Positions 1 to 6,483 of a DNA stretch of 21,900 bases are shown in pieces (position 1 is the first letter of the stretch; each line of letters starts with the position of its first letter). This DNA is from Microbacteriaceae bacterium (GTDB lineage: Bacteria; Actinomycetota; Actinomycetes; Actinomycetales; Microbacteriaceae): positions 1 through 21,900 of the forward strand of contig JAAZFP010000283.1 in assembly GCA_012511645.1 (NCBI GenBank). Reading direction: 5' to 3'. The position numbers and the translations under genes are program-made. The notes beneath the pieces were generated by a model. That model was not told the origin of the DNA, did no database searches, and saw only the letters and a program-made list of their open reading frames with translations.

Positions 1-323
1 CCGATGGCACCAATTTGCATAAATCGTCGTCTGGAACCGGTGTGTGCGAATGATCGGTCGCTGAGCCCACCGATCACCGGGTCGATGAGCACATCCCAGA
101 TCTTGGCTCCGGTAACGATGAGGCCGGCGACGATTGCAGCCACCCCGAGTGAGTCAGTCAGGTAGTAGACGAGCACGAGCCCGGGCAGCGTGGCGTAGCC
201 GCCGGTACCGAGCGAGCCGGCCGCAAATCGTGCGACGAGACCGCGGGGGAGCCGCTCAGCAGTTGCCGCTCCTGTGACAGGAACTGCTTCGCCCGCTGCG
301 TGCGATTTCGACGGTGAACTCAT
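1..323 (-). CDS. GPH-family MFS sugar/cation symporter, N-terminal part (runs off left edge)
   Basis: The minus strand reads open from an ATG at 323 to the left edge (107 codons), so only the N-terminus is present. After a polar lead of about 28 residues (MSSPSKSHAAGEAVP...) comes a hydrophobic helix (residues about 32-60, containing LPGLVLVYYLTDSLGV), then a second helix and the loop KIWDVLIDPVIGGLSDR. In the glycoside-pentoside-hexuronide:cation symporter family (MFS_2) the corresponding loop carries a conserved D-P-x-x-G-x-x-x-D-R pattern, followed by basic residues (here GSRRRF). The family imports sugars or glycosides with H+ or Na+ across the inner membrane. Substrate cannot be told from this fragment. 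A -10-like TACGCT ends exactly six bases before the ATG, so the start is well supported and the mRNA may be leaderless. Confidence 0.8.
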   Translation of the reverse strand, partial: MSSPSKSHAAGEAVPVTGAATAERLPRGLVARFAAGSLGTGGYATLPGLVLVYYLTDSLGVAAIVAGLIVTGAKIWDVLIDPVIGGLSDRSFAHTGSRRRFMQIGAI

Positions 324-329
324 TCCCTC

Positions 330-357
330 AGCGTAGCGTCAGTGTGGTGATCCACAA
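330..357 (-). promoter_or_regulatory. Putative promoter of the GPH transporter (leaderless type)
   Basis: On the minus strand, TTGTGG (357-352) and TACGCT (335-330) are separated by 16 bp. The six bases GAGGGA then lead directly to the ATG at 323. A -10 hexamer this close places transcription initiation at or next to the start codon, which implies a leaderless mRNA, common in Actinobacteria. The GAGGGA would touch the ATG and is too close to serve as a Shine-Dalgarno sequence. Confidence 0.5.
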
Positions 358-389
358 GGAACCACCACGCGGCTCACTCAATCGGCCAG

Positions 390-1316
390 TCAAAGACCCT
401 GAGCGCTGAGGTAGTCGAGCATCTTCTGGGTCGCATCAGGATCAGCCATCGCTTGCAGCAACTCGGGGGACTGCCCGAAGGCCATCAGTGAGACGACCAA
501 TGCCACGATGAACGCAAGCGCGCCAGCTACCAGGGGCAGCCAGAACGTGAGTTTTCGCGCTCGTAGCCGCTGGATCGAGGCAATGAGGGTGACTGCGTAA
601 ATTGCGAGCATGATGATTGCGCCCACCGTGCCAATGGTCGACACCGATGCGGGAACCGTAAACCCTTCAATCCCAAAAATTCCGGCCGCTTGCGACACCT
701 GAGCCGGCATCTGCATGGCCGAGAACCCGAGGTTGAGTGCGCCGAACGCTCCCAACACCAAGAGCACAATCGAGACGATGCGGTCAGCGGTTCGCTTTGG
801 CGGTGTCGGGGTGGCTCCTGCTGGGGTCGCGGTCACACCGAGTTGCTGCGGTGCATGCTGGTGCGGCTGCGAACTAGTCGGGGCCGAGGGCTGAGGCGCA
901 GCACGGTAAGGCTCACCCTGCCCGGGCTGCGACTGAGCGGGGTTGTACGCGTTCGGTGCGGGAGGCTGTGCACCGGTTGCCCCGGCTGCGCCTGCCACCG
1001 GAGCGGTGATTGGAGTGCCAGCGGCTCCGCTCACACCGAGGTTGTGTGGCACGCCGGGCAGGCGCCCGGCCGCAGCGGGTGCTCCGGTGTGCGCCGGTGT
1101 CGTAGCTGGCGCAGGCGTCGCAGGAGCGGGTGTATGCGGGGGCACTGCCGATGAGCCTTCGAATCCCGCGGCAGTGGTCGTCAGGTCGCTGACGGATGAT
1201 GCCGATTCAGATGACTCCGTTGTGTCGGGTGCTGTCGAGGCATCTGGTGCTGCTTCCTCGGTGTCGGCATACTCGCCGTAGCGAGGCTGCGGACGCCCGC
1301 CCTGCGGCTCTGCCAC
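390..1316 (-). CDS. DUF6264-like membrane protein with disordered N-terminus
   Basis: This is a 308-residue protein starting with GTG at 1316. The N-terminus (MAEPQGGRPQPRYGEYADTE) resembles the opening motif of DUF6264 proteins of Microbacteriaceae, as I recall it. Residues about 20-172 are a low-complexity, Pro/Ala/Thr/Gln-rich region with PAPATPAPATT-type repeats, probably disordered and cytoplasmic. The C-terminal part has three predicted transmembrane helices (about 178-198, 225-250 and 256-280) and a short polar tail. No catalytic motif is visible and the function is unknown. The start codon shares a base with the aldolase stop (TAGTG), so the gene is probably translationally coupled to fba and co-transcribed. 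That linkage does not by itself imply a metabolic role. The family assignment is from memory of the motif; the membrane topology is read from the sequence. Confidence 0.75.
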   Translation of the reverse strand: MAEPQGGRPQPRYGEYADTEEAAPDASTAPDTTESSESASSVSDLTTTAAGFEGSSAVPPHTPAPATPAPATTPAHTGAPAAAGRLPGVPHNLGVSGAAGTPITAPVAGAAGATGAQPPAPNAYNPAQSQPGQGEPYRAAPQPSAPTSSQPHQHAPQQLGVTATPAGATPTPPKRTADRIVSIVLLVLGAFGALNLGFSAMQMPAQVSQAAGIFGIEGFTVPASVSTIGTVGAIIMLAIYAVTLIASIQRLRARKLTFWLPLVAGALAFIVALVVSLMAFGQSPELLQAMADPDATQKMLDYLSAQGL

Positions 1317-2344
1317 TAGGCACTCACCGACTTGCCGGCGCTGCCAAGCTGCTCAGCCGCCTGTGCGATGCGCGCGGCCATATTGGTTTCGGCGAGCTTG
1401 CCGTAGGCACGGGGGTCATACAGTTTCTTATTGCCGACCTCACCATCGATCTTCAGCACACCGTCGTAGTTCTTCAGCATGAAGTCAACGACAGGGCGGG
1501 TGAAAGCGTACTGGGTGTCGGTGTCAATGTTCATTTTGATGACGCCGTGTGAAACCGCGGTCGCGATTTCTTCAGCCGATGAGCCCGAGCCGCCGTGGAA
1601 CACCAGGTCGATCGGCTTCTCGCCGGTGCCATATTTCGTCGCGAGCCCCGCCTGAATCTCGCCGAGCAGTTCGGGGCGCAGCTTCACATTGCCGGGCTTG
1701 TAGACGCCGTGCACATTGCCAAAGGTGAGCGCCGCCATGTAGCGACCCTGGTCGCCCAAGCCCAGCGCCTCCACCATGGCGATCGCGTCGTCGAGCGTGG
1801 TGTACAACTGCTCATTGATTTCGTGGGCGATGCCGTCTTCTTCGCCACCAACGACCCCGACCTCGACCTCGAGGATAATGCCGAGCTCCGCCATGCGAGG
1901 CAGGAGATCCTGGGCGATCTCGAGGTTTTCCTTGAGTGGCACCGCCGAGCCGTCCCACATGTGCGACTGGAAGTAGGGCAGACCGCCCTCGGCGACGCGC
2001 GCCTCGCTGGCGGCCACCAGCGGCAGCACAAAACTGTCGAGGTGCTGCTTGGGGCAGTGGTCGGTGTGCAACGCGACGGTCACGTCGTAGGCCTGTGCCA
2101 CTTCTTCTGCAAACTTCGCGAAGGCGATCGCTCCGCCCACGCGGTTCTGCACCGTGTGACCTGCGAAGTAGTCGGCGCCGCCGAAGCTCACCTGCAGGAT
2201 GCCGTCACTGCCCGCCTCAGCGAAGCCCTGCAGTGCGGCGTTGAGCGTCTGTGAACTGGACACGTTGATTGCGGGAAAGGCGAAGCCGCCTGACTTCGCA
2301 GCATCGAGCATCGCGGCGTACTGTTGCGGGGTGGCGACGGGCAT
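1316..2344 (-). CDS. fbaA: Class II fructose-bisphosphate aldolase
   Basis: Reversible zinc-dependent cleavage of fructose-1,6-bisphosphate to dihydroxyacetone phosphate and glyceraldehyde-3-phosphate in cytoplasmic glycolysis and gluconeogenesis. The 342-residue length fits the class II (FbaA) family. Numbered from the ATG at 2344, the zinc/catalytic segment ALHTDHCPK is at about 91-99, the glutamate-rich segment ILEVEVGVVGGEEDG at about 157-171, TFGNVHGVYKPG at about 207-218 and the phosphate-binding VFHGGSGS at about 248-255, all intact. A GTG at 2350 gives two extra residues, but AGAAAGG (2359-2353) is 8 nt from the ATG and only 2 nt from that GTG, so I chose the ATG. It is divergent from glpX, which acts on the same metabolite, and lies upstream of and overlaps the DUF6264-like gene. 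Confidence 0.96.
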   Translation of the reverse strand: MPVATPQQYAAMLDAAKSGGFAFPAINVSSSQTLNAALQGFAEAGSDGILQVSFGGADYFAGHTVQNRVGGAIAFAKFAEEVAQAYDVTVALHTDHCPKQHLDSFVLPLVAASEARVAEGGLPYFQSHMWDGSAVPLKENLEIAQDLLPRMAELGIILEVEVGVVGGEEDGIAHEINEQLYTTLDDAIAMVEALGLGDQGRYMAALTFGNVHGVYKPGNVKLRPELLGEIQAGLATKYGTGEKPIDLVFHGGSGSSAEEIATAVSHGVIKMNIDTDTQYAFTRPVVDFMLKNYDGVLKIDGEVGNKKLYDPRAYGKLAETNMAARIAQAAEQLGSAGKSVSA

Positions 2345-2352
2345 GAACACGG

Positions 2353-2359
2353 CCTTTCT
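2353..2359 (-). promoter_or_regulatory. Shine-Dalgarno that decides the fbaA start
   Basis: AGAAAGG on the minus strand lies 8 nt before ATG 2344 and 2 nt before GTG 2350, favouring the ATG. Unlike several neighbours, this gene has a normal ribosome binding site and is probably not leaderless. Confidence 0.6.
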
Positions 2360-2384
2360 TCGAGGGAGTGACCACAGAGGTGCT

Positions 2385-2415
2385 GATCCGCACTCAAGTC
2401 TAGGCGGTGCGGATC
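2385..2415. repeat. 9-bp perfect inverted repeat between fbaA and glpX
   Basis: GATCCGCAC (2385-2393) and GTGCGGATC (2407-2415) are exact reverse complements separated by 13 bp. The repeat lies in the 105-bp gap between the divergent aldolase and fructose bisphosphatase genes, about 22 bp upstream of the glpX -10-like hexamer. It could be an operator for a dimeric regulator acting on both genes, or an RNA hairpin in the fbaA leader. The arms are seen directly; the role is inference. Confidence 0.5.
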
Positions 2416-2436
2416 ACAAAGACTGCTCAGCGGCAC

Positions 2437-2442
2437 TACGCT
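2437..2442 (+). promoter_or_regulatory. -10-like hexamer of glpX (leaderless type)
   Basis: TACGCT ends 7 nt before ATG 2450. No Shine-Dalgarno-like sequence precedes that ATG, so transcription probably begins at or within a base or two of it. No convincing -35 is visible. Confidence 0.45.
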
Positions 2443-2449
2443 GGTGTCT

Positions 2450-3445
2450 ATGAATGAACAGACTTCGCTCGACAACTGGCAGCCCGATCGCAACCTCGCG
2501 ATGGAGCTCGTGCGAGCCACCGAAGCAGCAGCGATTCGTGCGACACCCTGGGTTGGCCGCGGAGACAAGAACGCTGCAGACGGGGCTGCCGTTGACGCGA
2601 TGCGACGGTTTCTCAGCACTGTCTCGATGCGTGGCACCGTCGTCATTGGTGAGGGTGAGAAAGATGACGCCCCCTGGCTGTACAACGGCGAAGAGGTCGG
2701 CAACGGCTTGGGTGCCGAGTGCGACGTCGCAGTCGACCCGATTGATGGCACCCGTCTCACCGCAGAGGGTCGCACCGGCGCGCTGTCGGTGATCGCAGTT
2801 GCTGATCGCGGCAGCATGTTTGATCCCTCGGCAGTCTTCTATATGGACAAGCTGGTGTGTGGCCCCGAGGGTGTGGGCGTGGTTGATATCGAACGCCCCA
2901 TCGGTGAGAACATTCGTGCGCTTGCCCGCGCAAAAGGCGTCGATGTGGATGACATTCGAGTCGCCGTGCTTGACCGCCCCCGCCACGAACAGCTGATCGC
3001 TGATATTCGTGCTGCGGGTGCTGGTACCCGGCTGATCATGGATGGTGATGTCGCAGCTGGTGTGAACGCGGCGCAGTGGAACTCAACGGTCGACCTTGCA
3101 GTAGGCGTCGGTGGCACCCCCGAGGGCATCATCACCGCGTGCGCGGTGAAGGCGCTCGGCGGTGTGATTCAGGGCAAGCTCTGGCCAAAAGACGACGAAG
3201 AGCGTGAGCAGGCGCTCGCCGCCGGGCACGATCTTGATCGGGTGCTTCACGCAAATGACCTCGTGAAGAGCGACAACGCGTATTTCGTGGCTACCGGGAT
3301 CACCGCCGCAGACTTCCTCGACGGTGTGCAGCGCCGCGGCCCATTCTTGCGTTCAGAGAGCGTCGTGATGCGCTCGTTCACCGGCACGATTCGCCGCGTG
3401 ATCACCGACCAGCTGCCCGACCGCTGGGATTCACCCACCGACTAG
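2450..3445 (+). CDS. glpX: Class II fructose-1,6-bisphosphatase GlpX
   Basis: Hydrolyses fructose-1,6-bisphosphate to fructose-6-phosphate and phosphate, the committed step of gluconeogenesis in the cytoplasm. Actinobacteria usually rely on this GlpX type. From ATG 2450 the protein is 331 residues, the usual family length. The N-terminal substrate/metal region includes [11 protein letters not shown] (about 34-44), the metal-binding GEGEKDDAP (68-75) and DPIDGT (96-101), with the C-terminal half ([17 protein letters not shown]) also intact. An in-frame GTG at 2444 would add two residues. I prefer ATG 2450 because the -10-like TACGCT sits 7 nt upstream and no SD is present. It is divergent from fbaA and shares a 105-bp intergenic region with an inverted repeat. 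Its 3' end converges on the exonuclease gene with 41 bp between the stops. Confidence 0.96.
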   Translation: MNEQTSLDNWQPDRNLAMELVRATEAAAIRATPWVGRGDKNAADGAAVDAMRRFLSTVSMRGTVVIGEGEKDDAPWLYNGEEVGNGLGAECDVAVDPIDGTRLTAEGRTGALSVIAVADRGSMFDPSAVFYMDKLVCGPEGVGVVDIERPIGENIRALARAKGVDVDDIRVAVLDRPRHEQLIADIRAAGAGTRLIMDGDVAAGVNAAQWNSTVDLAVGVGGTPEGIITACAVKALGGVIQGKLWPKDDEEREQALAAGHDLDRVLHANDLVKSDNAYFVATGITAADFLDGVQRRGPFLRSESVVMRSFTGTIRRVITDQLPDRWDSPTD

Positions 3446-3486
3446 CGCGGGGATCGCGTTGCACTGCACCCAGAGCAGCGCGGCAC

Positions 3487-4092
3487 CTACAGCTTGAGCG
3501 GAATCGCCTTGAGTTGCTGGATGCGCAGGCCCGTCGCTTTGGCGAGCGCAGTGAGGTCGGCTGCCTCGTGTCTGCGCGCCGCATCAATCATGATTGCTGC
3601 GCAGGCTTCGGCATCGGCGAGCGCCTCGTGGTGGGCAAACTCGCCGAACCCGGCGGCCTCGGCCGCGAGGGGAAGTCGGTGTGAGGGGATGTCGTAGGTC
3701 TTGCGTGAGACCAGCACACTGCAGAGATAGCGCAGCTTTGGCGTTGGCATGACCGTATGTGCGCAGGCCGACTTAATGACCCCCATGTCGAAGCCAGCGT
3801 TGTGAGCGACCGCAATATCGTCGCCAATGAACTCGCGGAGGGTGTCGAGTTGTTCAGCCCAACCCGGGGCGCCCGACACCATCTCGGGGGTGATGCCGTG
3901 AATCTTGATGTTGAACGGTTGAAATGTCGCGTGCTCAGCCGGTGGCTGGATGAGCCACTGGGCTCGATCGACCACTTTGCCTGCCCGAACCCGCACGAGC
4001 CCGACAGAGCATGCTGAGGCTGCGTTGCTGTTGGCGGTCTCAAAATCGATGGCGGTGAAATCTACTGGCACGTCATCAACTGTGGCACACAC
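3487..4092 (-). CDS. DEDDh-type 3'-5' exonuclease (DnaQ epsilon/RNase T superfamily)
   Basis: This is a cytoplasmic 3'-5' exonuclease-like protein of 201 residues. The DEDDh motifs can be read in order: ExoI DFETA with Asp16 and Glu18, ExoII HNAGFDMGV (about 97-105) supplying the second Asp, and ExoIII HEALADAEA (about 154-162) giving the catalytic His and last Asp. The short single-domain length matches stand-alone exonucleases rather than DinG or DNA polymerase fusions, so the exact substrate (DNA proofreading-like, repair or RNA) is unknown. The start is ambiguous. GTG 4092 gives the form listed. A later in-frame GTG at 4071 would begin MPVDFTAIDFETAN, like the usual N-terminus of such proteins. 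Neither has a clear ribosome binding site or -10. It is divergent from ychF with a 59-bp gap. Confidence 0.87.
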   Translation of the reverse strand: MCATVDDVPVDFTAIDFETANSNAASACSVGLVRVRAGKVVDRAQWLIQPPAEHATFQPFNIKIHGITPEMVSGAPGWAEQLDTLREFIGDDIAVAHNAGFDMGVIKSACAHTVMPTPKLRYLCSVLVSRKTYDIPSHRLPLAAEAAGFGEFAHHEALADAEACAAIMIDAARRHEAADLTALAKATGLRIQQLKAIPLKL

Positions 4093-4137
4093 CGCTGACA
4101 GTGCGTCACGCGGGGCGCTGTCACAGTGATCAGCGCG

Positions 4138-4143
4138 TAGAAT
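4138..4143 (+). promoter_or_regulatory. -10-like hexamer of ychF (leaderless type)
   Basis: TAGAAT is a good -10 match and ends 8 nt before the GTG at 4152. No Shine-Dalgarno is present in the short gap, suggesting a leaderless or near-leaderless mRNA. The 9-bp palindrome TCACAGTGA (4121-4129) lies just upstream and could be a regulator site, though it is short enough to arise by chance. Confidence 0.5.
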
Positions 4144-4151
4144 GAACCATC

Positions 4152-5225
4152 GTGGCTCTTACAATCGGAATCGTCGGCCTGCCCAATGTTGGCAAGTCCA
4201 CCCTCTTTAACGCACTCACTCACAACGATGCGCTCGCTGCGAACTACCCGTTCGCGACGATCGAGCCGAACATCGGGGTGGTGAACCTTCCTGATCCTCG
4301 CCTCGCTACCTTGGCCGAGATTTTTGGCAGCGAACGCCTGCTGCCCGCACCCGTGAGCTTCGTTGATATCGCTGGCATCGTACGCGGTGCGAGCGAGGGC
4401 GAGGGGCTCGGAAATCAGTTCCTCGCGAACATTCGCGAGGCTGACGCGATCGCCCAGGTGGTGCGCGGGTTCAGCGACCCCGATGTGGTGCACGTCGATG
4501 GCGCGGTCAACCCGTCAAGTGACATGGAGACGATTAACACTGAGCTGATTCTCGCCGATATGCAGACCGTCGAGAAGGCGCTTGTGCGGTATGAAAAGGA
4601 ACTCAAGGGCAAGAAGATCGACGTCTCGGTCGTTGAGACTGCCCGCGAGGCGATGGCTGCGCTGAATGACGGCAAGCTGCTCTCACAGACGAGCATCGAC
4701 CTGGAGCCGATTCGTGAGCTCGGCCTGTTGACGGCGAAGCCGTTCTTGTATGTGTTCAACGTCGATGAGGGGGTGCTTGGCGACACCGCTCGGCTCGCTG
4801 AACTTGCTGAACTTGTCGCGCCTGCGAAGGCGATCTTCCTCGATGCGAAGCTCGAGAGCGAGCTCATTGAGCTGTCTGATGAAGACGCGCAGGAGATGCT
4901 CGAGTCAACCGGTCAGACCGAGAGTGGCCTGAACCAGCTTGCCCGCATCGGCTTCGACACCCTGGGCCTGCAGACCTACCTCACCGCCGGGCCGAAAGAG
5001 GCGCGCGCCTGGACGATTCCGAAGGGCGCAACGGCGCCGCAGGCTGCCGGTGTGATTCACACCGACTTCGAGAAGGGCTTCATCAAGGGCGAGATTATTT
5101 CGTTCGATGACCTCGTCGAGGCTGGCTCGGTTGCCGAAGCCCGCGCAAAGGGCAAGGCCCGCATGGAGGGCAAGGAATACGTCATGCAAGACGGAGACGT
5201 CTGTGAGTGGCGTTTCAACGTCTAG
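4152..5225 (+). CDS. ychF: YchF/Ola1-type Obg-related ATPase
   Basis: YchF is a universally conserved ribosome-associated P-loop NTPase of the Obg group that prefers ATP and is linked to stress and redox responses. The 357-residue protein has the full family architecture. The G1/Walker A GLPNVGKST is at 9-17 and the G3 VDIAG at 71-75. The G4 position reads NVDE (203-206) rather than NKxD, which is the family's basis for ATP preference. A coiled-coil insertion spans about 130-190, and a C-terminal TGS-type domain runs from about 273 to the end (LQTYLTAGPKEARAWTIPKG...MEGKEYVMQDGDV). The GTG start at 4152 gives the canonical MALTIGIVGLPNVGKST beginning. A 10-bp hairpin begins at its stop codon. 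It is divergent from the exonuclease gene. Confidence 0.97.
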   Translation: MALTIGIVGLPNVGKSTLFNALTHNDALAANYPFATIEPNIGVVNLPDPRLATLAEIFGSERLLPAPVSFVDIAGIVRGASEGEGLGNQFLANIREADAIAQVVRGFSDPDVVHVDGAVNPSSDMETINTELILADMQTVEKALVRYEKELKGKKIDVSVVETAREAMAALNDGKLLSQTSIDLEPIRELGLLTAKPFLYVFNVDEGVLGDTARLAELAELVAPAKAIFLDAKLESELIELSDEDAQEMLESTGQTESGLNQLARIGFDTLGLQTYLTAGPKEARAWTIPKGATAPQAAGVIHTDFEKGFIKGEIISFDDLVEAGSVAEARAKGKARMEGKEYVMQDGDVCEWRFNV

Positions 5226-5256
5226 TCACGTTGCATCATCGTGCCCGCGACGTGAC
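5225..5256 (+). terminator. Hairpin at the 3' end of ychF
   Basis: GTCACGT (5225-5231) pairs with ACGTGAC (5250-5256). The stem extends through one U-G pair and two G-C pairs to about 10 bp with a 12-nt loop. It starts on the last base of the ychF stop codon. There is no U-run after it, so it is at best a weak intrinsic terminator or a 3'-end stabiliser. Confidence 0.4.
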
Positions 5257-5289
5257 GCGTCTTGGGGGTGCGTGTTGTCATTGCAATCC

Positions 5290-5799
5290 ATGATCTGCGG
5301 CGACGTGCTCGAATGCTGCTTCGGAGCTGCCGCTCAATTCGCCCTCGATGCCCGACCGGGCGACCGCGTCGGATTTCTCGACCAAGGGCTGGCCTTTACT
5401 CCTGACCACCCCCACGATTGGACGCTGCTGATCGGCGATGAGACCGCGCTGCCCGCGATCGCCGGTATCTGTCGCTCACTTCCTCGCAGTGCGCGCGGGC
5501 TTGCGATCATCGAGATCCCCACCGCCGGAGACCGCCAGGAACTCTCTGCGCCGCCCGGCATGGAGATCAGTTGGATCCACCGCGATGAGTCGCCCGAGGC
5601 TCCTGCGCGACCGGGTGAGCTTGCCCTCCGGGCCCTCACGACGGCGAATTTGCCCGATGGGGCGGTGCATGCGCACGCCATCGGCGAGTCTGCGCTGGCA
5701 ACCGGAGCGCGTCGACACCTCGTCCAGCAACGAGAGGTGCCGAAACGTAATATCGATTTCGTTGGCTATTGGCGGCACGGGCGACCTGCTACCAGCTAG
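5290..5799 (+). CDS. Stand-alone SIP-domain protein (C-terminal half of a siderophore-interacting protein)
   Basis: Full-length siderophore-interacting proteins (ViuB/SIP family) are NAD(P)H-dependent flavoproteins that reduce ferric siderophores. They have an N-terminal FAD domain and a C-terminal NAD(P)H domain. This product matches only the latter. From ATG 5290 (169 residues) it has the interdomain segment ARPGDRVGFLDQG (21-33), the nucleotide-binding DWTLLIGDETALPAI (43-57), ISWIHRDE (93-100) and the C-terminal VPKRNIDFVGYWRHG (150-164). Nothing resembling the FAD domain lies upstream, because ychF ends directly before it. The start is uncertain: in-frame TTG 5275 is 6 nt after GGGGG (5264-5268), while GTG 5272 and TTG 5281 are also possible. 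It may be a single-domain family member, a partner of a separate flavoprotein, or a truncated remnant. The reading frame itself is intact. Confidence 0.75.
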   Translation: MICGDVLECCFGAAAQFALDARPGDRVGFLDQGLAFTPDHPHDWTLLIGDETALPAIAGICRSLPRSARGLAIIEIPTAGDRQELSAPPGMEISWIHRDESPEAPARPGELALRALTTANLPDGAVHAHAIGESALATGARRHLVQQREVPKRNIDFVGYWRHGRPATS

Positions 5800-5981
5800 G
5801 CTCCTGCGTACGCCTGCTGCTCCTCTATTTTTCGGGGCTCGTTGGAGAGACTCGTTGCAAGACGAGAGTCGGGCTCACTCTGTCTGAGTGCTGATCATGC
5901 CGGGCAAAGGTGTATGCCGAGGGTAGAGTCAGAGAACGTAAACCATCGTTCTGAGTGCTGAAGAAAGTGAGTGGAGATTTC
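5800..5981. other. Intergenic region with a 12-bp direct repeat before yjdM
   Basis: This is a non-coding gap of 182 bp. TCTGAGTGCTGA occurs twice in direct orientation, at 5883-5894 and 5950-5961. An imperfect stem-loop, CTCGT-TGCAAG-ACGAG with flanking GA/GTC, lies at about 5850-5870 and could be the 3'-end structure of the SIP-domain transcript. TAGAGT (5924-5929) is -10-like but has no convincing -35. The SD for yjdM is GGAG at 5973-5976, 5 nt before its ATG. Confidence 0.4.
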
Positions 5982-6353
5982 ATGCCTGATTCATTGCCAC
6001 CGTGCCCGGAGTGTTCGGAGGCCTACACCTACGAGCAGGGTGCGCTGCTCGTGTGCCCCATGTGCGGCCATGAGTGGTCGGCGGAACAGCAGGATGAGGC
6101 AGGCGCTTCTGAAGGCTTCGACGATGCGATCATCCGGGACGCCGTCGGCAACGTGCTCTCTGACGGTGACGCCGTCACACTTGTGAAGACCGTCAAGGTG
6201 TCGGGCGGTGGCGGTGGCACCATCAAGGTCGGCACGAAGGTGTCCGGCATTCGATTGAACGCTGGGGGAGCGGGCGGCCACGACATCGATGCTCGTGTGC
6301 CGGGCTTCGGCAATATGCAGCTGAAGTCGAGCGTGGTGAAGCGCGTCAACTGA
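5982..6353 (+). CDS. yjdM: YjdM/PhnA-family zinc-ribbon protein
   Basis: This small cytoplasmic protein of 123 residues belongs to the YjdM family, historically named PhnA, which is widespread and has no firmly established biochemical role. The N-terminal zinc ribbon has two Cys pairs, CPEC (8-11) and CPMC (25-28) in LVCPMCGHEW. The C-terminal domain carries the family pattern AVGNVLSDGDAVTLVKTVKVSG...TIKVGTKVSGIRL and ends MQLKSSVVKRVN, as in E. coli YjdM. The ATG at 5982 is chosen because GGAG lies 5 nt upstream and because MPDSLPPCPECS matches the family start. An upstream in-frame start at 5955 would add nine unsupported residues. It appears to be a single gene. Despite the PhnA name no phosphonate genes are nearby, so a role in phosphonate use should not be inferred. 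Confidence 0.93.
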   Translation: MPDSLPPCPECSEAYTYEQGALLVCPMCGHEWSAEQQDEAGASEGFDDAIIRDAVGNVLSDGDAVTLVKTVKVSGGGGGTIKVGTKVSGIRLNAGGAGGHDIDARVPGFGNMQLKSSVVKRVN

Positions 6354-6397
6354 ACTGTGGGGTTGCGGTGCGCTCTGGCGGGCTTCTCGCGTGCGTC

Positions 6398-6463
6398 CTG
6401 AAAGTGTGAAATTTTTGGAATAGTTTCCCGTGCAGCCTGGTTGCATTACTTGAATTGTCAACC
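6398..6463 (+). promoter_or_regulatory. Candidate promoter and operator of the QorB-like gene
   Basis: CTGAAA (6398-6403) and TAGTTT (6421-6426) form a -35/-10-like pair with 17-bp spacing. Downstream is a local AT-rich patch with nested dyads: GGTTG (6439-6443) with CAACC (6459-6463), and TTGA-N4-TCAA (6450-6461). QorB/YtfG-type reductases are often under HxlR or MarR-type repressors, and a dyad just after the promoter would suit that. No such regulator gene is in the window. A GAAAGTGG Shine-Dalgarno (6469-6476) precedes the ATG by 7 nt. Confidence 0.4.
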
Positions 6464-6483
6464 AAATTGAAAGTGGACACCTC

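Noticed and set aside
1595..2254. 219-codon plus-strand frame opposite fbaA
   Set aside because: fbaA is certain from its active-site motifs. The opposite frame is a G/C-codon shadow with no recognisable domain or SD.
3446..3486. Terminator between convergent glpX and exonuclease genes
   Set aside because: Only a 4-bp CGCG/CGCG match is visible in the 41-bp gap; this is not enough.
5107..5289. Upstream extension of the SIP-domain frame into ychF
   Set aside because: It overlaps the certain 3' end of ychF in another frame, is Arg/Ser-rich, and shows no FAD-domain motifs.
5982..6353. Phosphonate utilisation function for the PhnA-named protein
   Set aside because: The family name is historical, and no C-P lyase or phosphonate transport gene is in the window.
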